Positions 35,275 to 45,234 of a DNA stretch of 64,000 nucleotides are shown here, piece after piece. Position numbers and translations under genes: made by a program. This stretch comes from Azospirillum fermentarium (GTDB lineage: Bacteria; Pseudomonadota; Alphaproteobacteria; Azospirillales; Azospirillaceae), in the NCBI RefSeq assembly GCF_025961205.1, contig NZ_JAOQNH010000001.1, positions 1,264,001 through 1,328,000 on the forward strand, written 5' to 3'. The notes under the pieces were generated by a model. That model did not search any database, was not told the origin of the DNA, and saw nothing but the letters and a program-made list of their open reading frames with translations. Numbering within the stretch: position 1 is the first letter of the stretch; each line of letters starts with the position of its first letter.

Positions 35275-35422
35275 TTTCGCTTACGTACTTTACGCAGTGC
35301 GACAATAGGAAACATTCTCCTAAAAATATTATACGCCCATTATCGCGGGCGATGCTAATCTCTCTGATTAGCAATCCAACAATATTGCCCAACGCCCGCC
35401 ATCCCCCGGGAGTCCGAAGCCG

Positions 35423-36769
35423 ATGCAGCACGCCGCGCAAACCCAGTCCATCATCGACCGCATCAATTTTCTCCGCATCGACGAAAACACCCGGGCGCTG
35501 CTGCGGGAGTTCCAGCCTCATCTGGCTCAGCGAATCGACTCGATCCTGGACGAATTCTACGCCTACCTGCGCAGCGTGCCGCAGGTGGCGGGCCTGCTGT
35601 CCAACCCCACGACCGTCCGCCATGCCCGCGACGCGCAGAAGAATCACTGGCTGCGCAACGTGTTCACCGGCACCTTCGACGACGGCTACATGGCGCAGGT
35701 GCTGCGCATCGGCCAGAGCCACCAGCGCATCGGGCTGGAGCCGCGCTGGTACACGGGCGCTTACTGCTACACGCTCAACCGGTTGATCGACGTGGCGGCC
35801 CAGGTCTACCGCAAGAAGCCGGAACGGCTGGCGCAGGTGCTCCAGGCCATCAACAAGGCGGTGTTCCTGGACATGGACCTCGCCACCTCGGTCTATGTGG
35901 ACCTGAACACCGCGGCCATCATCGCCCGTGAACTGGGCAGCACCGCCGACGCCTTCGAACGCGAGGTGAAGACGGTGGTGCAGGCGGTGGCCTCCGCCGC
36001 CACCCAGCTTCAGGGCACCGCGGCCAAGATGACCCGCACGGCGGAAGAAACCAGCAGCCAGTCCACCACCGTGGCGGCGGCGGCGGAAGAGGCGTCGGTC
36101 AATATCCAGACCGTGGCGGCGGCGGCGGAGGAGCTGTCGGCCTCCATCGGCGAGATCAGCCATCAGGTGTCCCAATCGGCCCAGATCGCCAACGACGCCA
36201 AGTCCCAGGCCGAGCGCACCAACGTTACGGTGCAGGGGCTGGCCGACGCCGCCAGCAAGATCGGGCAGGTGGTCAAGCTCATCCACGACATCGCCAGCCA
36301 GACCAACCTTCTGGCGCTGAACGCCACCATCGAGGCGGCGCGGGCCGGGGAAGCGGGCAAGGGCTTCGCCGTGGTGGCGTCGGAAGTGAAGAGCCTGGCC
36401 AACCAGACCGCCAAGGCGACCGAGGAGATCAACGCCCAGATCGGTGCCGTGCAGGGGGCGACCCAGGAAGCGGTGGGGGCCATCCGGTCCATCACCGAAA
36501 CCATCACCCGCATCAACGACATCGCCGGCTCCATCGCCAGCGCCATGGACGCCCAGGGGTCGGCCACCTCCGAAATCGCCCGCAACGTGCAGCAGGCGTC
36601 CATCGGCACCAAGGAGGTGTCGTCCACCATCGTGCGGGTGAACGCGTCGGCCGCCGACACCGGCATGGAAGCCCGCAACGTGCTGTCGGCCACCGGCGAG
36701 TTGACACGCCAGTCCGACACCCTGCGGCAGGAGGTTGACCGCTTCCTGGCCCGCGTGCGGGCCGGCTGA
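35423..36769 (+). CDS. Soluble globin-coupled chemoreceptor
   Basis: A 448-residue methyl-accepting chemotaxis protein without membrane segments. Residues 10-175 form a protoglobin sensor domain (HemAT type): the haem-ligating histidine is probably H100 in [21 protein letters not shown] long helical signalling domain follows, with the highly conserved tip [20 protein letters not shown] near residue 290 and [20 protein letters not shown]. It should sense oxygen (or another haem ligand) in the cytoplasm and signal to CheA, giving aerotaxis. No HAMP domain is present. A terminator follows. No che genes are in the window. Confidence 0.9.
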   Translation: MQHAAQTQSIIDRINFLRIDENTRALLREFQPHLAQRIDSILDEFYAYLRSVPQVAGLLSNPTTVRHARDAQKNHWLRNVFTGTFDDGYMAQVLRIGQSHQRIGLEPRWYTGAYCYTLNRLIDVAAQVYRKKPERLAQVLQAINKAVFLDMDLATSVYVDLNTAAIIARELGSTADAFEREVKTVVQAVASAATQLQGTAAKMTRTAEETSSQSTTVAAAAEEASVNIQTVAAAAEELSASIGEISHQVSQSAQIANDAKSQAERTNVTVQGLADAASKIGQVVKLIHDIASQTNLLALNATIEAARAGEAGKGFAVVASEVKSLANQTAKATEEINAQIGAVQGATQEAVGAIRSITETITRINDIAGSIASAMDAQGSATSEIARNVQQASIGTKEVSSTIVRVNASAADTGMEARNVLSATGELTRQSDTLRQEVDRFLARVRAG

Positions 36770-36798
36770 GCGCACCCCACGGTACCGGGTACAAAGAC

Positions 36799-36834
36799 TA
36801 ACGGCGCGGAAGATGCTTCCGCGCCGTTATGTTT
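36799..36834 (+). terminator. Terminator after the globin chemoreceptor
   Basis: A perfect 14-bp stem, TAACGGCGCGGAAG (36799-36812) with CTTCCGCGCCGTTA (36816-36829) and a 3-base loop, then TGTTTT. Confidence 0.8.
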
Positions 36835-36925
36835 TGGCCGTCCCGCACACGGGTGTTCCGGCCCTGTCCGTTGTCATGGCAATGGTTCCGCCCCGATCAA
36901 ACGGTCTGGATCAACCGGCCCTGGA

Positions 36926-37096
36926 TCAGTCGCGCGTGCGCAGAACCCGTTCGTACAGCGGGGCGTTTTCCAGCTTTGCCGCGTGACGCAGAGCATCCAG
37001 GCTGGTCCAGTGGCTCTTGCCGCCCAGGGTCGCCATGGCCCCCTGGTTCATCACCACATACACACCCACGCGTTCCAGGCTGACGATGCGATACAT
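36926..37096 (-). CDS. Small hypothetical protein, 56 aa
   Basis: A 56-residue peptide starting MYRIVSLERVGVYVVMNQGA and ending LYERVLRTRD. Composition is ordinary and codon use matches the genome. GGGAG lies 6 bases before ATG 37096; the same site touches an in-frame ATG at 37102, so the second is favoured. Upstream on this strand is an AT-rich leader with an AAACGCC/GGCGTTT stem and a T run, which could attenuate transcription. No domain is recognised. Confidence 0.6.
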   Translation of the reverse strand: MYRIVSLERVGVYVVMNQGAMATLGGKSHWTSLDALRHAAKLENAPLYERVLRTRD

Positions 37097-37308
37097 GGTC
37101 ATCTCCCAAGCTAATTCAAAAAATTTTATCTTTATGTTCTTTAAAAACGCCACCCTGCGGCGTTTCGTGAGTCATGAATACTGTTACTCTGACGTGTTCG
37201 TCAACAGGCCAACACTCATAGGCCGATTGCCTCAGCTGTTCTCTGCCTGTAATGCTTATTTCAAAGGCCGGACAACTTCGTTTGTTTAAAATGCTGTGCG
37301 ATTTCATG

Positions 37309-37339
37309 AAAAAGGCGGCCCTGGGAACCCAGGGCCGCC
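37309..37339 (-). terminator. Terminator of phosphofructokinase gene
   Basis: Read on the minus strand: a perfect 12-bp stem GGCGGCCCTGGG/CCCAGGGCCGCC around AA, then TTTTT. It lies 40 bases after the pfk stop. Confidence 0.85.
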
Positions 37340-37378
37340 GGCGGCTTTATTTGTGCACGGTCGAAGTACGGGTGCCGC

Positions 37379-38464
37379 TCAGTCGCCCAGGCTGATGCCC
37401 AGCCCGCGGGCGGTCTTGACCAGGGTGCCGTCGGCATCGACGCAGGAATAGCGGGCGATGGCTTCTTCGATCGGCACGTCGATGACGCCGCGGTTGGACC
37501 AGGCCACCATGCGGTCGAACTTGCCCTCGGCGATCAGGTCCACGGCGTGGACGCCGAAGGCCGACGCCACCAGCCGGTCGTGCGGGCTGGGCGGGCAGCC
37601 GCGCTGCACGTGGCCCAGCACGGTGACGCGGGTTTCGGCCCCGGTGGCGTCGGCGATGCGCTCGCTGATGTAGTCGCCGATGCCGCCGTAGCGCCGTTCG
37701 CCGCCCTGATAGACCTTCTTCACCTCGCCGCCGTCGGCGGTCTTCACCGCTTCCGACACCACCACCAGGGCGAAGTTGCGGCCGGTGGCGCGCACCTCGC
37801 GGATCTTGGCGGCGATCTTCTCGATGGAATACCGGATTTCCGGGATCAGGATCACGTCGGCCCCGCCGGCGATGCCGGCGGACAGGGCGATGTGCCCGGC
37901 GTCGCGGCCCATCACCTCCAGCACCATCACGCGGGCGTGGCTGGCGGCGGTGGGCTGGAGCCGGTCCAGCGCCTCCACCGCCACGCCGACGGCGGTGTCG
38001 AAGCCCACCGACACCTCGGTCATGCCCAGATCGTTGTCGATGGTCTTGGGAATGCCCACCAGCTTCATCCCGCCGTGGGCCGCCAGCTTGCGCAGGATGG
38101 CGAAGCTGCCGTCGCCGCCGATGCCGATCAGCGCGTCCAGCCCCAGCTCGCGGTAGCCGCCGATGATCTCGTCGGCGCGGTCCTTCACCGTGCCGTCGCC
38201 CATGGGATAGGCGAAGGGATCGCCACGGTTGGTGGTGCCCAGGATGGTTCCGCCCAGCCGCATCATGTTGCCGTCCACCGCGGGCAGGTCCAGCACCTGA
38301 TACTGCACCGGGCGCTGGAGCAGGCCGTGGGTGCCCTCCTTGATGCCGACGACCTGCCAGCCGTAGCCCAGCACCGCCCGGTGGACCGCGGCCCGCATGA
38401 CCGCGTTCAGCCCGGCGCAGTCGCCGCCGCTGGTCAGGATACCGATACGCTTCGCAGCCGTCAT
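37379..38464 (-). CDS. 6-phosphofructokinase
   Basis: A 361-residue PFK-A family enzyme for fructose-6-phosphate to fructose-1,6-bisphosphate. Motifs: ILTSGGDCAGLN near residue 10, GIGGDGSFAIL at 114-124, GIPKTIDNDL at 137-146, VMVLEVMGRDAGHIAL near residue 190, and VLGHVQRGCPPSPHDR near residue 285. The residue after GGD is Gly (G119), as in ATP-dependent enzymes, while K140 in PKTIDND is the lysine typical of pyrophosphate-dependent ones, so the phosphoryl donor is not settled by sequence. It is divergent from the DUF465 gene and has its own terminator. Confidence 0.9.
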   Translation of the reverse strand: MTAAKRIGILTSGGDCAGLNAVMRAAVHRAVLGYGWQVVGIKEGTHGLLQRPVQYQVLDLPAVDGNMMRLGGTILGTTNRGDPFAYPMGDGTVKDRADEIIGGYRELGLDALIGIGGDGSFAILRKLAAHGGMKLVGIPKTIDNDLGMTEVSVGFDTAVGVAVEALDRLQPTAASHARVMVLEVMGRDAGHIALSAGIAGGADVILIPEIRYSIEKIAAKIREVRATGRNFALVVVSEAVKTADGGEVKKVYQGGERRYGGIGDYISERIADATGAETRVTVLGHVQRGCPPSPHDRLVASAFGVHAVDLIAEGKFDRMVAWSNRGVIDVPIEEAIARYSCVDADGTLVKTARGLGISLGD

Positions 38465-38680
38465 AGGTGATCACCCCCCTGTGTTTGGTGGATTCTCATA
38501 TCATGACTCTTGCGGATGCCGGAACTTGCGCGTAGGCACAAGCTCAACGGGGCCGTGCGGGAACCGCCATAACGGCTGTCCACCGCTCCTTCCATAACCG
38601 CAAAGCGCCGAAGGTTTCGCCATATCGCCGCCGGAGAAATCTGGTATAGTCGCCGCCGTTAAGCCAGCCGTGGCCGGGAC

Positions 38681-38881
38681 ATGAACGAACAGGAAATACT
38701 GCGTCAAAAACTCGCCGACCTGAAAAGCGAGCACCGGGATCTGGACGACGTTATCGCCCGGCTGGCAGAGCGTGCCCCGTTCGACCAGCTTCAGATTCAG
38801 CGGCTGAAAAAGCGCAAACTGGCGCTGAAGGACCAGATCATCCTGCTGGAAAGCCGGCTGCTGCCTGACATCATCGCATAA
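38681..38881 (+). CDS. DUF465 (YdcH-like) small protein
   Basis: A 66-residue charged helical protein that begins MNEQEILRQKLADLKSEHRD and contains LDDVIARLAERAPFDQLQIQRLKKRKLALKDQI. This is the DUF465/YdcH pattern found in many alphaproteobacteria; function unknown. The ATG at 38681 follows GGGAC weakly. It is divergent from pfk. Confidence 0.85.
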   Translation: MNEQEILRQKLADLKSEHRDLDDVIARLAERAPFDQLQIQRLKKRKLALKDQIILLESRLLPDIIA

Positions 38882-39037
38882 GTCCTCCGGCTTTGTGCGG
38901 TTCATCGGGTTTTGATGTGCGGCGCAAGAATTATTCTATGAATTTATTGTGACGGCGCCTTACTGTTCTTGTGACGGTTGCGCGACTCCTCATATCCTTT
39001 GTCAGAGGCTGATGCCGGCAAACGAGGGGAGGCTGCC

Positions 39038-39253
39038 ATGCTGACGGAAACCGGCGTGATCGGCGCGGTCGAACTGGAACTGCGCACCAATCCCCCTCAT
39101 CCCGCGGAAGAGGCGGTCCCGGACGCGGTTCACAGCGCCGCGGACGACGCGGCGTTCGATCGTGCGCTGCACCGTCACACCGCCTATGAAGCCCTTGCGG
39201 GTTCGTATCATCCTGCCCATCATAATCCCCAGACTGAGGCCAAGGGATCGTAA
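39038..39253 (+). CDS. Small hypothetical protein upstream of copper genes
   Basis: A 71-residue acidic peptide (MLTETGVIGAVELELRTNPP at the start, HRHTAYEALAGSYHPAHHNP near the end). The C-terminal part has six histidines. No domain is recognised. GGGGAGG lies 6 bases before ATG 39038, which rules out a longer frame from 38978. It is followed after 6 bases by a secreted small protein and then the multicopper oxidase, so a copper-related role is possible, as inference from position and the histidines only. Confidence 0.55.
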   Translation: MLTETGVIGAVELELRTNPPHPAEEAVPDAVHSAADDAAFDRALHRHTAYEALAGSYHPAHHNPQTEAKGS

Positions 39254-39259
39254 CGCGCA

Positions 39260-39667
39260 ATGACCAATCGGAACGGACGGCGGGGATGGCTGGCGGGGAT
39301 GGTGTTCCTGCTGCTGGCCGTCTGCGCCCTGATGGTTCCGGTGGTGCCGGCACGGGCGGCCACGGTGGCGCCGTGCCACGAGCAGGCTGCGGCGGTCCAC
39401 GAAACATTCCACGCCACATCCCACGCGGCGGCGGAATCGCCCCTGACCTTGACCCTGACCGCGGCGGAGCGGGGTGGGGATGCCGCCCGCCGCCACGCCG
39501 GTATCTGCGCCGTGGCGGTGTGCCCGCTGATGCACGCCGCCCTGATGCCCGCGGCCTTTTCCGGCGTTCACCCGGTGACCGCGGGGCCGGCAGCCCCGCC
39601 ATTCCTGCCGTTGCAGCGGGGAATCGGGGTGCCGCCGCCGTTGCCGCCGCCGCGGCCGTCCGTCTGA
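39260..39667 (+). CDS. Secreted Cys/His/Met-containing hypothetical protein
   Basis: A 135-residue exported protein: residues 1-33 are a signal peptide ending PARA. The mature part has scattered potential metal ligands (PCHEQAAAVHETFHATSH, then HAGICAVAVCPLMHAALMP near residue 75) and a Pro-rich tail ending PPPLPPPRPSV. It sits directly before the multicopper oxidase gene and after another small protein. I do not recognise a family; a periplasmic copper-handling role is inferred from ligands and neighbours. Confidence 0.6.
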   Translation: MTNRNGRRGWLAGMVFLLLAVCALMVPVVPARAATVAPCHEQAAAVHETFHATSHAAAESPLTLTLTAAERGGDAARRHAGICAVAVCPLMHAALMPAAFSGVHPVTAGPAAPPFLPLQRGIGVPPPLPPPRPSV

Positions 39668-39740
39668 TCCCACGTTTTCCGCCGGACCGGGGTGTGCGCC
39701 CGGCCCGTTCCTTTGCGTGACCGATCACGGACCGATTCCC

Positions 39741-41270
39741 ATGACTTCTTTGATGTTGTCCCGCCGCCGGCTGCTGGCGGCGTCTTCCGCCGCACTCGCC
39801 CTGGGTGCTGCGCCGGTGCGGCTGCGCGCCGCCGAAGCCGCGCCTCTGATCCTGACCGCCGATACCCGTGTGCTGGAGGTGAACGGCAAGCCCGCCACGG
39901 TGTTCGGCATCCGCCGCCCCGACGGCGGCCACGGGCTGACGCTCGCCCCCGGCCAGCGGTTCCGGGTGGACCTGACCAACCGGGCGGGGGAGGAGACCGT
40001 CATCCATTGGCACGGCCAGACGCCGCCGTGGACCCAGGACGGCGTGGCCGACACCACCCGCCCGACGCTGGCGGCGGGGGAGACTCGGGCCTATGACTTC
40101 GATGCCCGCCCCGGCACCCACTGGATGCATTCCCACCACGGGCTGCAGGAACAGAAATTGATGGCCGCCCCGCTGGTGGTGCGCACGGCCCAGGACGACG
40201 CCGACGGGCGGCAGGAGGTGACGGTGCTGCTGCACGACTTCACCTTCCGCGACCCCGCCGAGGTGCTGGCCGGTCTGACCGGCGGCGCCATGAGCCAGGG
40301 AGGGATGGATCACGGGGCCATGAATCATGGTTCCATGGAACACGGCTCCCTGAACCATGGGGCGATGGACCATGGGGCGATGGACCATGGTTCGATGGAC
40401 CATGGTTCGATGGACCACGGGGCGATGAATCACGGCGCGGCACCCGCGGCCTCCATGGATCTGAACGATGTGGAGTACGACGCCTATCTCGCCAACGACC
40501 GCACCCTGGCCGACCCCGAGGTGGTGCGGGTGGAGCGCGGCGGGCGGGTGCGGCTGCGCCTGATCAACGGGGCCACGTCCACGGCGTTCTGGATCGACCT
40601 GGGCCGGCTGACCGGCACGGTGATGGCGGTGGACGGCACCGGCGTGGCGCCGGTGGCCGGGCAGCGCTTCCCCATGACCATGGGCCAGCGGCTGGACATC
40701 GCCATCGACCTGCCGGCGGACGGCGGAGCCTTTCCCATCCTGGCCCTGCGGGAGGGGGACAAGGCCCGGACCGGCATCGTGCTCGCCACCGCCGGGGCGG
40801 CGGTGCGGCGGGTGGCCGAGCGCGGCGACACCGCGGCTCCGCCGGTGGATCTGTCGCTGGAAACCCGGCTGTCGCCCCTGTCCCCGCTGGCGCAAAAACC
40901 CGCCGACGTGCGCTTCACCGCCGAACTGACGGGCGGGATGGCACCCTATGTCTGGTCGATCAACGGGCAGGTCCACGGCCAGCACACCCCGTTCCGCGTC
41001 ACCCGCGGCCAGCGGGTGGAGATCGACATGGTGAACCCCGGCATGATGGCCCACCCGATGCACCTGCACGGCCATCATTTCCAGGTGGTGGCGGTGAACG
41101 GGGCGGCGCTGGCCGGGGCGGTGCGCGACACGGTGCTGGTGCCGGCGGGCGGGTCGGTGCGCATTGCCTTTGACGCCGACAACCCGGGGCGCTGGCCGTT
41201 CCACTGCCACAACCTGCTGCACATGGCCGTGGGCATGATGACCGAAGTGGTCTACGACGGCGTTGCGTGA
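39741..41270 (+). CDS. Multicopper oxidase with Met/His repeat
   Basis: About 509 residues, periplasmic. A Tat signal ([16 protein letters not shown]) opens the protein. The copper-site motifs are complete: HWHG at 89-92, HSHHG near 130, [10 protein letters not shown] near 435, and [13 protein letters not shown] near 487, so type 1, 2 and 3 copper centres should form. Between the second and third domains lies a repeat of nine MDHGA-type units (40305-40439), a Met/His-rich copper-binding insert like those of CueO and CopA oxidases. Role: oxidation of Cu(I) or phenolics in copper tolerance. ATG 39741 is favoured over GTG 39717 because it leaves a normal Tat n-region. Confidence 0.88.
   Translation: MTSLMLSRRRLLAASSAALALGAAPVRLRAAEAAPLILTADTRVLEVNGKPATVFGIRRPDGGHGLTLAPGQRFRVDLTNRAGEETVIHWHGQTPPWTQDGVADTTRPTLAAGETRAYDFDARPGTHWMHSHHGLQEQKLMAAPLVVRTAQDDADGRQEVTVLLHDFTFRDPAEVLAGLTGGAMSQGGMDHGAMNHGSMEHGSLNHGAMDHGAMDHGSMDHGSMDHGAMNHGAAPAASMDLNDVEYDAYLANDRTLADPEVVRVERGGRVRLRLINGATSTAFWIDLGRLTGTVMAVDGTGVAPVAGQRFPMTMGQRLDIAIDLPADGGAFPILALREGDKARTGIVLATAGAAVRRVAERGDTAAPPVDLSLETRLSPLSPLAQKPADVRFTAELTGGMAPYVWSINGQVHGQHTPFRVTRGQRVEIDMVNPGMMAHPMHLHGHHFQVVAVNGAALAGAVRDTVLVPAGGSVRIAFDADNPGRWPFHCHNLLHMAVGMMTEVVYDGVA
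40305..40439 (+). repeat. 15-bp tandem coding repeat, nine units
   Basis: Nine tandem units of about 15 bases encode (M/L)-(D/N/E)-H-G-(A/S), for example [15 protein letters not shown]. Third positions vary, so this is an old, selected protein repeat and not a recent expansion. Confidence 0.88.
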
Positions 41271-41289
41271 AAAAGCGCGGGGGGCGGGG

Positions 41290-41320
41290 TTGACCTTCCC
41301 AGTGCTGGAAGGTCCATCCT
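41290..41320 (+). promoter_or_regulatory. CueR/MerR-type promoter-operator
   Basis: TTGACC (41290-41295) overlaps the dyad ACCTTCC-N7-GGAAGGT (41293-41313), which is the classic CueR operator. CATCCT at 41315 is the likely -10, giving the long 19-base spacer that MerR activators need. It lies just before the copper ATPase gene, and no MerR-family gene is in the window. Confidence 0.85.
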
Positions 41321-41358
41321 TCCTCCCGAGACCCTTTTTTCAGCCGGAGAGGACCGCC

Positions 41359-43560
41359 ATGGCAACGGACGCGCTGGCCTTGGACAAGGCCGATTCCCAC
41401 GATCTCAGCATCGGGGGCATGACCTGCGCCGCCTGTGTCGGGCGGGTGGAGCGGGCCTTGCGCCGGGTTCCGGGGGTGCGGGAGGCGGCGGTGAACCTCG
41501 CCACCGAGCGCGCCCATGTGGTGGCCGCCCCCGACACCGACGTGGCGGCCCTGGTGGAGGCGGTGGAGGACACCGGCTTCACCGCCGCCGTCATCGTCCC
41601 CGACGCCCCCCCGGTGGACGAGGGGGCGGGGCGGCGGCGGCGCGGCCTGATCCATCTGCTGCTGGCGGCGGCGCTGTCGCTGCCGCTGGTGGCGGGCATG
41701 GCGGGGGATCTCGCCGGGGCCGACTGGATGCTGCCGGGATGGGTGCAGTTCGCGCTGGCCACCATCGTGCAGTTCGGGCTGGGCGCGCGGTTCTACCGGG
41801 CGGCGTGGCACGCGGTGCGCGGCGGGTCCGGCAACATGGACCTGCTGGTGGCGCTGGGCACCACGGCGGCGTGGGGCCTGAGCGTCTATGCCCTGCTGAC
41901 CGCCATGCCGGGGCATGCGCCGCATCTTTATTTCGAAGCCTCGTCGGTGCTGATCACCTTCGTTCTGCTGGGCAAGTGGCTGGAGGCGCGGGCCAAGGGC
42001 CACACGGCGGACGCCATCCGCGCGTTGATGGACCTGCGCCCCGCCACCGCCATCCGTCAGGTGGACGGGCGGGAAGAGGAGGTGCCGGTCACGGTGATCC
42101 GCCCCGGCCATCGGGTGGTCATCCGTCCCGGCGGACGGGTGCCGGTGGACGGGCGCATCACCGAGGGCGGCGGCAGCGTGGACGAATCCATGCTGACCGG
42201 CGAACCGCTGCCGGTGGAAAAGACGGTGGGCGACCGGGTGACCGGCGGCTCCATCAACGTGGACGGGCGTCTGGTGGTGGAGACCACCGCCGTGGGCACC
42301 GAAACCATGCTGGCGAAGATCGTCCGCATGGTGGAGGGGGCGCAGGCGTCCAAGGCCCCCATCCAGCGACTGGTGGACCGGGTGAGCGCCGTGTTCGTCC
42401 CGGTGGTGCTGGTCATCGCTTTTGTGACCTTCGCCGGCTGGTGGTGGGTGGGGGGCGATGCCGAGCACGCGCTGATCACCGCCGTGTCGGTGCTGGTCAT
42501 CGCCTGCCCCTGTGCGCTGGGGCTGGCCACGCCCACCGCCATCATGGTGGGCACCGGGGCCGCCGCCCGCCACGGCATCCTCATCAAGGACGCCGAAGCG
42601 CTGGAGCGTGCCCACGCCGTCACCGCCGTCGCCTTCGACAAGACCGGCACCCTGACCGAGGGCCGCCCCCGCGTGGCCGCCGTGGCGGCGGGGGAGGGGC
42701 AGGACGAAGCGGCGGTGCTGCGCCTGGCCGCGGCGCTCCAGCAGGGCAGCGAGCATCCGCTGGCCCGCGCGGTGGCCGAACGGGCCGCCGGGCTGGCGTT
42801 GCCGCCGGTGACGGGGTTCCGTGCCCTGCCGGGACGCGGGGTGGCCGGCACGGTGGAGGGGCGGGCGCTGGCGCTGGGTTCCCCCCGGCTGGCGGCGGAA
42901 ACCGGGGTGTCGGACGCGGCGCTGTCGGTCCGGGCCACCGAATTGGAAGGGCAGGGGCTGACCGTCTCGTGGCTGGTGGAGGGGGACCGGGCGCTGGGCC
43001 TGCTGGCCTTCGGCGATACCGTCAAGCCGGCGGCGCACGAGGCCGTGGCGGCGCTGACGGCGCTGGGCCTGACGCCGGTGATGGTGACGGGCGACAGCCA
43101 AGGCGCGGCGGAGGCGGTGGCCCGCACGCTGGGCATCGGCCGGGTGTTCGCCGGGGTGCTGCCGGAGGGCAAGGCCGATGTGGTCGCCACCCTGCGGGCC
43201 GAGGGGCACACGGTCGCCATGGTGGGCGACGGCATCAACGACGCGCCGGCGCTGGCGGCGGCGGATGTGGGGTTCGCCATGGCGACGGGTACCGACGTGG
43301 CGATGCACACGGCGGGGGTGACGCTGATGCGCGGCGACCCGGTGCTGGTGGGCGGGGCGGTGTCGGTGTCGCGCCGGACCTATGCCAAGATCCGCCAGGG
43401 GTTGTTCTGGGCCTTTGTCTACAACGCGGTCGGCATTCCGCTGGCCGCCCTTGGGTATCTCAGCCCGGTGCTGGCGGGGGCGGCGATGGCGCTGTCCAGC
43501 GTCAGCGTCGTGACCAACGCCTTGACCCTGCGCGGCTGGTCGCCGCCGCGGGGTTCGTGA
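41359..43560 (+). CDS. copA: Copper-translocating P-type ATPase
   Basis: A 733-residue P1B-type ATPase that pumps Cu(I) out of the cytoplasm. One N-terminal metal-binding domain carries [14 protein letters not shown] near residue 18. The membrane metal site is CPC in [15 protein letters not shown] near residue 380; the phosphorylation site is DKTGTLTEG near residue 425; the hinge is [22 protein letters not shown] near residue 622; SEHPLARA is the HP motif. The last helix holds [13 protein letters not shown] and [13 protein letters not shown]. The gene starts at ATG 41359, 45 bases after the CueR-type promoter. The DUF411 gene follows after 14 bases. Confidence 0.93.
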   Translation: MATDALALDKADSHDLSIGGMTCAACVGRVERALRRVPGVREAAVNLATERAHVVAAPDTDVAALVEAVEDTGFTAAVIVPDAPPVDEGAGRRRRGLIHLLLAAALSLPLVAGMAGDLAGADWMLPGWVQFALATIVQFGLGARFYRAAWHAVRGGSGNMDLLVALGTTAAWGLSVYALLTAMPGHAPHLYFEASSVLITFVLLGKWLEARAKGHTADAIRALMDLRPATAIRQVDGREEEVPVTVIRPGHRVVIRPGGRVPVDGRITEGGGSVDESMLTGEPLPVEKTVGDRVTGGSINVDGRLVVETTAVGTETMLAKIVRMVEGAQASKAPIQRLVDRVSAVFVPVVLVIAFVTFAGWWWVGGDAEHALITAVSVLVIACPCALGLATPTAIMVGTGAAARHGILIKDAEALERAHAVTAVAFDKTGTLTEGRPRVAAVAAGEGQDEAAVLRLAAALQQGSEHPLARAVAERAAGLALPPVTGFRALPGRGVAGTVEGRALALGSPRLAAETGVSDAALSVRATELEGQGLTVSWLVEGDRALGLLAFGDTVKPAAHEAVAALTALGLTPVMVTGDSQGAAEAVARTLGIGRVFAGVLPEGKADVVATLRAEGHTVAMVGDGINDAPALAAADVGFAMATGTDVAMHTAGVTLMRGDPVLVGGAVSVSRRTYAKIRQGLFWAFVYNAVGIPLAALGYLSPVLAGAAMALSSVSVVTNALTLRGWSPPRGS

Positions 43561-43574
43561 AGGAGGGTATCGTC

Positions 43575-43997
43575 ATGATCCGTTTCCTGTTCCCGGCCCT
43601 GCTGCTGGCCGCCACGCCCGCGCTGGCCGAACCGCTGGTGGAGGTGTGGAAGGCCGAGTCCTGCGGCTGCTGCGGCGGCTGGGTGGACCATATGACGGCG
43701 GAAGGCTTCACGGTGCGTGTCCACACCATGGACGACGTGGCGCCGGTCAAGACCATGCTGGGCGTTCCGCCGGCCCTGGAATCCTGCCACACCGCCACGG
43801 TTGACGGGTACGTGGTGGAGGGCCACGTCCCCGCCGCCGATATCCGCCGTCTGCTGGCCGAGCGCCCGAAGGCGCGCGGCCTGTCGGCCCCCGGCATGCC
43901 GGCGGACGCCCCCGGCATGGACATGAAGACCGGCCAGCCCTACGACGTGGTTCTGTTCGGCGGCGACACGGCGCCCAGCGTCTTCGCCCGCCATTGA
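43575..43997 (+). CDS. Secreted DUF411 metal-binding protein
   Basis: A 140-residue protein of the DUF411 family (PF04214). Signal peptide MIRFLFPALLLAATPALA is followed by VWKAESCGCCGGWVDHM with the CGCC cluster near residue 30, then GVPPALESCHTATVDGYVVEGHVP near residue 65 and a Met-rich tail GMPADAPGMDMKTG. The pattern suggests periplasmic copper binding. AGGAGG lies 9 bases before the ATG. It is the last gene of the CueR-controlled copA unit. Confidence 0.88.
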   Translation: MIRFLFPALLLAATPALAEPLVEVWKAESCGCCGGWVDHMTAEGFTVRVHTMDDVAPVKTMLGVPPALESCHTATVDGYVVEGHVPAADIRRLLAERPKARGLSAPGMPADAPGMDMKTGQPYDVVLFGGDTAPSVFARH

Positions 43998-44004
43998 TTG
44001 GGAT

Positions 44005-44025
44005 GCAAGGGCCGCCGGCCCTTGC
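44005..44025. repeat. Dispersed palindrome, copy 2
   Basis: GCAAGGGCCG and CCGGCCCTTGC form a palindrome with the same 17-base core as at 10501-10517. A partial second CGGCCCTTGCCGG follows. It lies just after the DUF411 gene. Confidence 0.6.
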
Positions 44026-44067
44026 CGGCCCTTGCCGGGGGTGCCGGGGGCAGCGCCCCTGGCGGCT

Positions 44068-45234
44068 CTATTCCGGCTGGCGCTTCAGAATGGCAAGCAA
44101 CCCGATCCCCACGACCATGACCGCCGCTGCGACGGACAGCGCCCCCCGGTAGCTCCCCGTTGCCGCGGCGATGCTGCCGGCCATGGCCGGCGCCACGATC
44201 TGCGCCACCCCATAGCTCAGCGTCAGCCGCGCCATGGCCTTGGCCGGGTTGCGGGGGAAGCGGCGCCCGATGAGGGTGAGGGTCAGGCTGACGATGCCGG
44301 CGAAGGTGCCGCCGTAGAGCACGGCGCCCAGCAGCACGGGCACGGTGCCGCCGCTGAGCGCCGGCAGCAGGATTGACACCGTCTGCACCCCATAGCTGAG
44401 CATCAGGGCGGGCACCGCGCCCCACGCCGCGGCAACGCGGTCCCACAGGAAGCACGACGGCACGGCGGCGGCGCCCAGGATCACCCACACCCAGTTTCCC
44501 TTGCCGGCCAGCAGAGGCAGTTGCTCGACGATGGCGACGATGAAGGTGGCGCTGATGACGAAACCGAAGCCGGCGCAGAAATAGGCGGCGATCATCAGCA
44601 CCATCCACCGCCGCCCCGGTGCCGGCGGCTCGGCCATGGTGGCGGGGCCGGTGGCGTGGAGGGCGGCGGGGGGCGGCAGCCAGACCCAGGCGGGCACGAG
44701 GAAGGCCAGCCCCAGCAGCCCCAGCGCCAGCCACTGCCCGTCCCAGGCCAGATGCCCGGCCAGGGCGGCGGCGGCCAGCCCGGACACGGCGATGCCCAGC
44801 CCCAGGCCCATGAAATGCAGCCCCAACTCGGGCCGGTGCCCGTGGCGGATCAGCCAGTTGAGCACGAGGCCGGAGGCCAGCAGCAGCCCCGCCGTGCTGG
44901 ACAGCCCGGCTGTGAAGCGCAGGGCCGCCCACAGGATCACGCTGTCGGTCAACCCCATGGCGGCGGTGCTGAGCACGGCCACCGCCAGCCCCAGCCGGTA
45001 CAGGCGGAACTTCAGCCCCAGATCGCCGATGGCGGCGGCGGCCAGCGCGCCGGCGATGTAGCCCATGTAATTGAGCGTCGCCAACCAGCCGCCGGCCAGC
45101 GCGCTCAACCCCGCGTCGGCCCGCATCACCGGCAGCATGGGGGTATAGGCGAAGCGGGCCAGCCCCACCGTCAGGATCAGGGCGCAGATGCCGGCGGCGA
45201 TGACGCGGCGGCGGGCGGCGGGGGTGGTGTCCAT
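44068..45234 (-). CDS. MFS transporter, YbfB type
   Basis: A 388-residue transporter with 12 predicted transmembrane helices. It shows the MFS_4/YbfB pattern: GLARFAYTPMLPVMRADAGLS near residue 24, LGLKFRLYRLGLAVAVLS near residue 72, and LTLIGRRFPRNPAKAMARLTLSYG near residue 325. Substrates of this family are mostly unknown. It is divergent from the AraC-family regulator at 45321, which probably controls it, and an inverted repeat lies in between. Confidence 0.85.
   Translation of the reverse strand: MDTTPAARRRVIAAGICALILTVGLARFAYTPMLPVMRADAGLSALAGGWLATLNYMGYIAGALAAAAIGDLGLKFRLYRLGLAVAVLSTAAMGLTDSVILWAALRFTAGLSSTAGLLLASGLVLNWLIRHGHRPELGLHFMGLGLGIAVSGLAAAALAGHLAWDGQWLALGLLGLAFLVPAWVWLPPPAALHATGPATMAEPPAPGRRWMVLMIAAYFCAGFGFVISATFIVAIVEQLPLLAGKGNWVWVILGAAAVPSCFLWDRVAAAWGAVPALMLSYGVQTVSILLPALSGGTVPVLLGAVLYGGTFAGIVSLTLTLIGRRFPRNPAKAMARLTLSYGVAQIVAPAMAGSIAAATGSYRGALSVAAAVMVVGIGLLAILKRQPE

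Noticed and set aside
40305..40439. Regular repeat that might suggest a CRISPR array
   Set aside because: Units are contiguous 15-base codon repeats without spacers and lie inside an oxidase gene.
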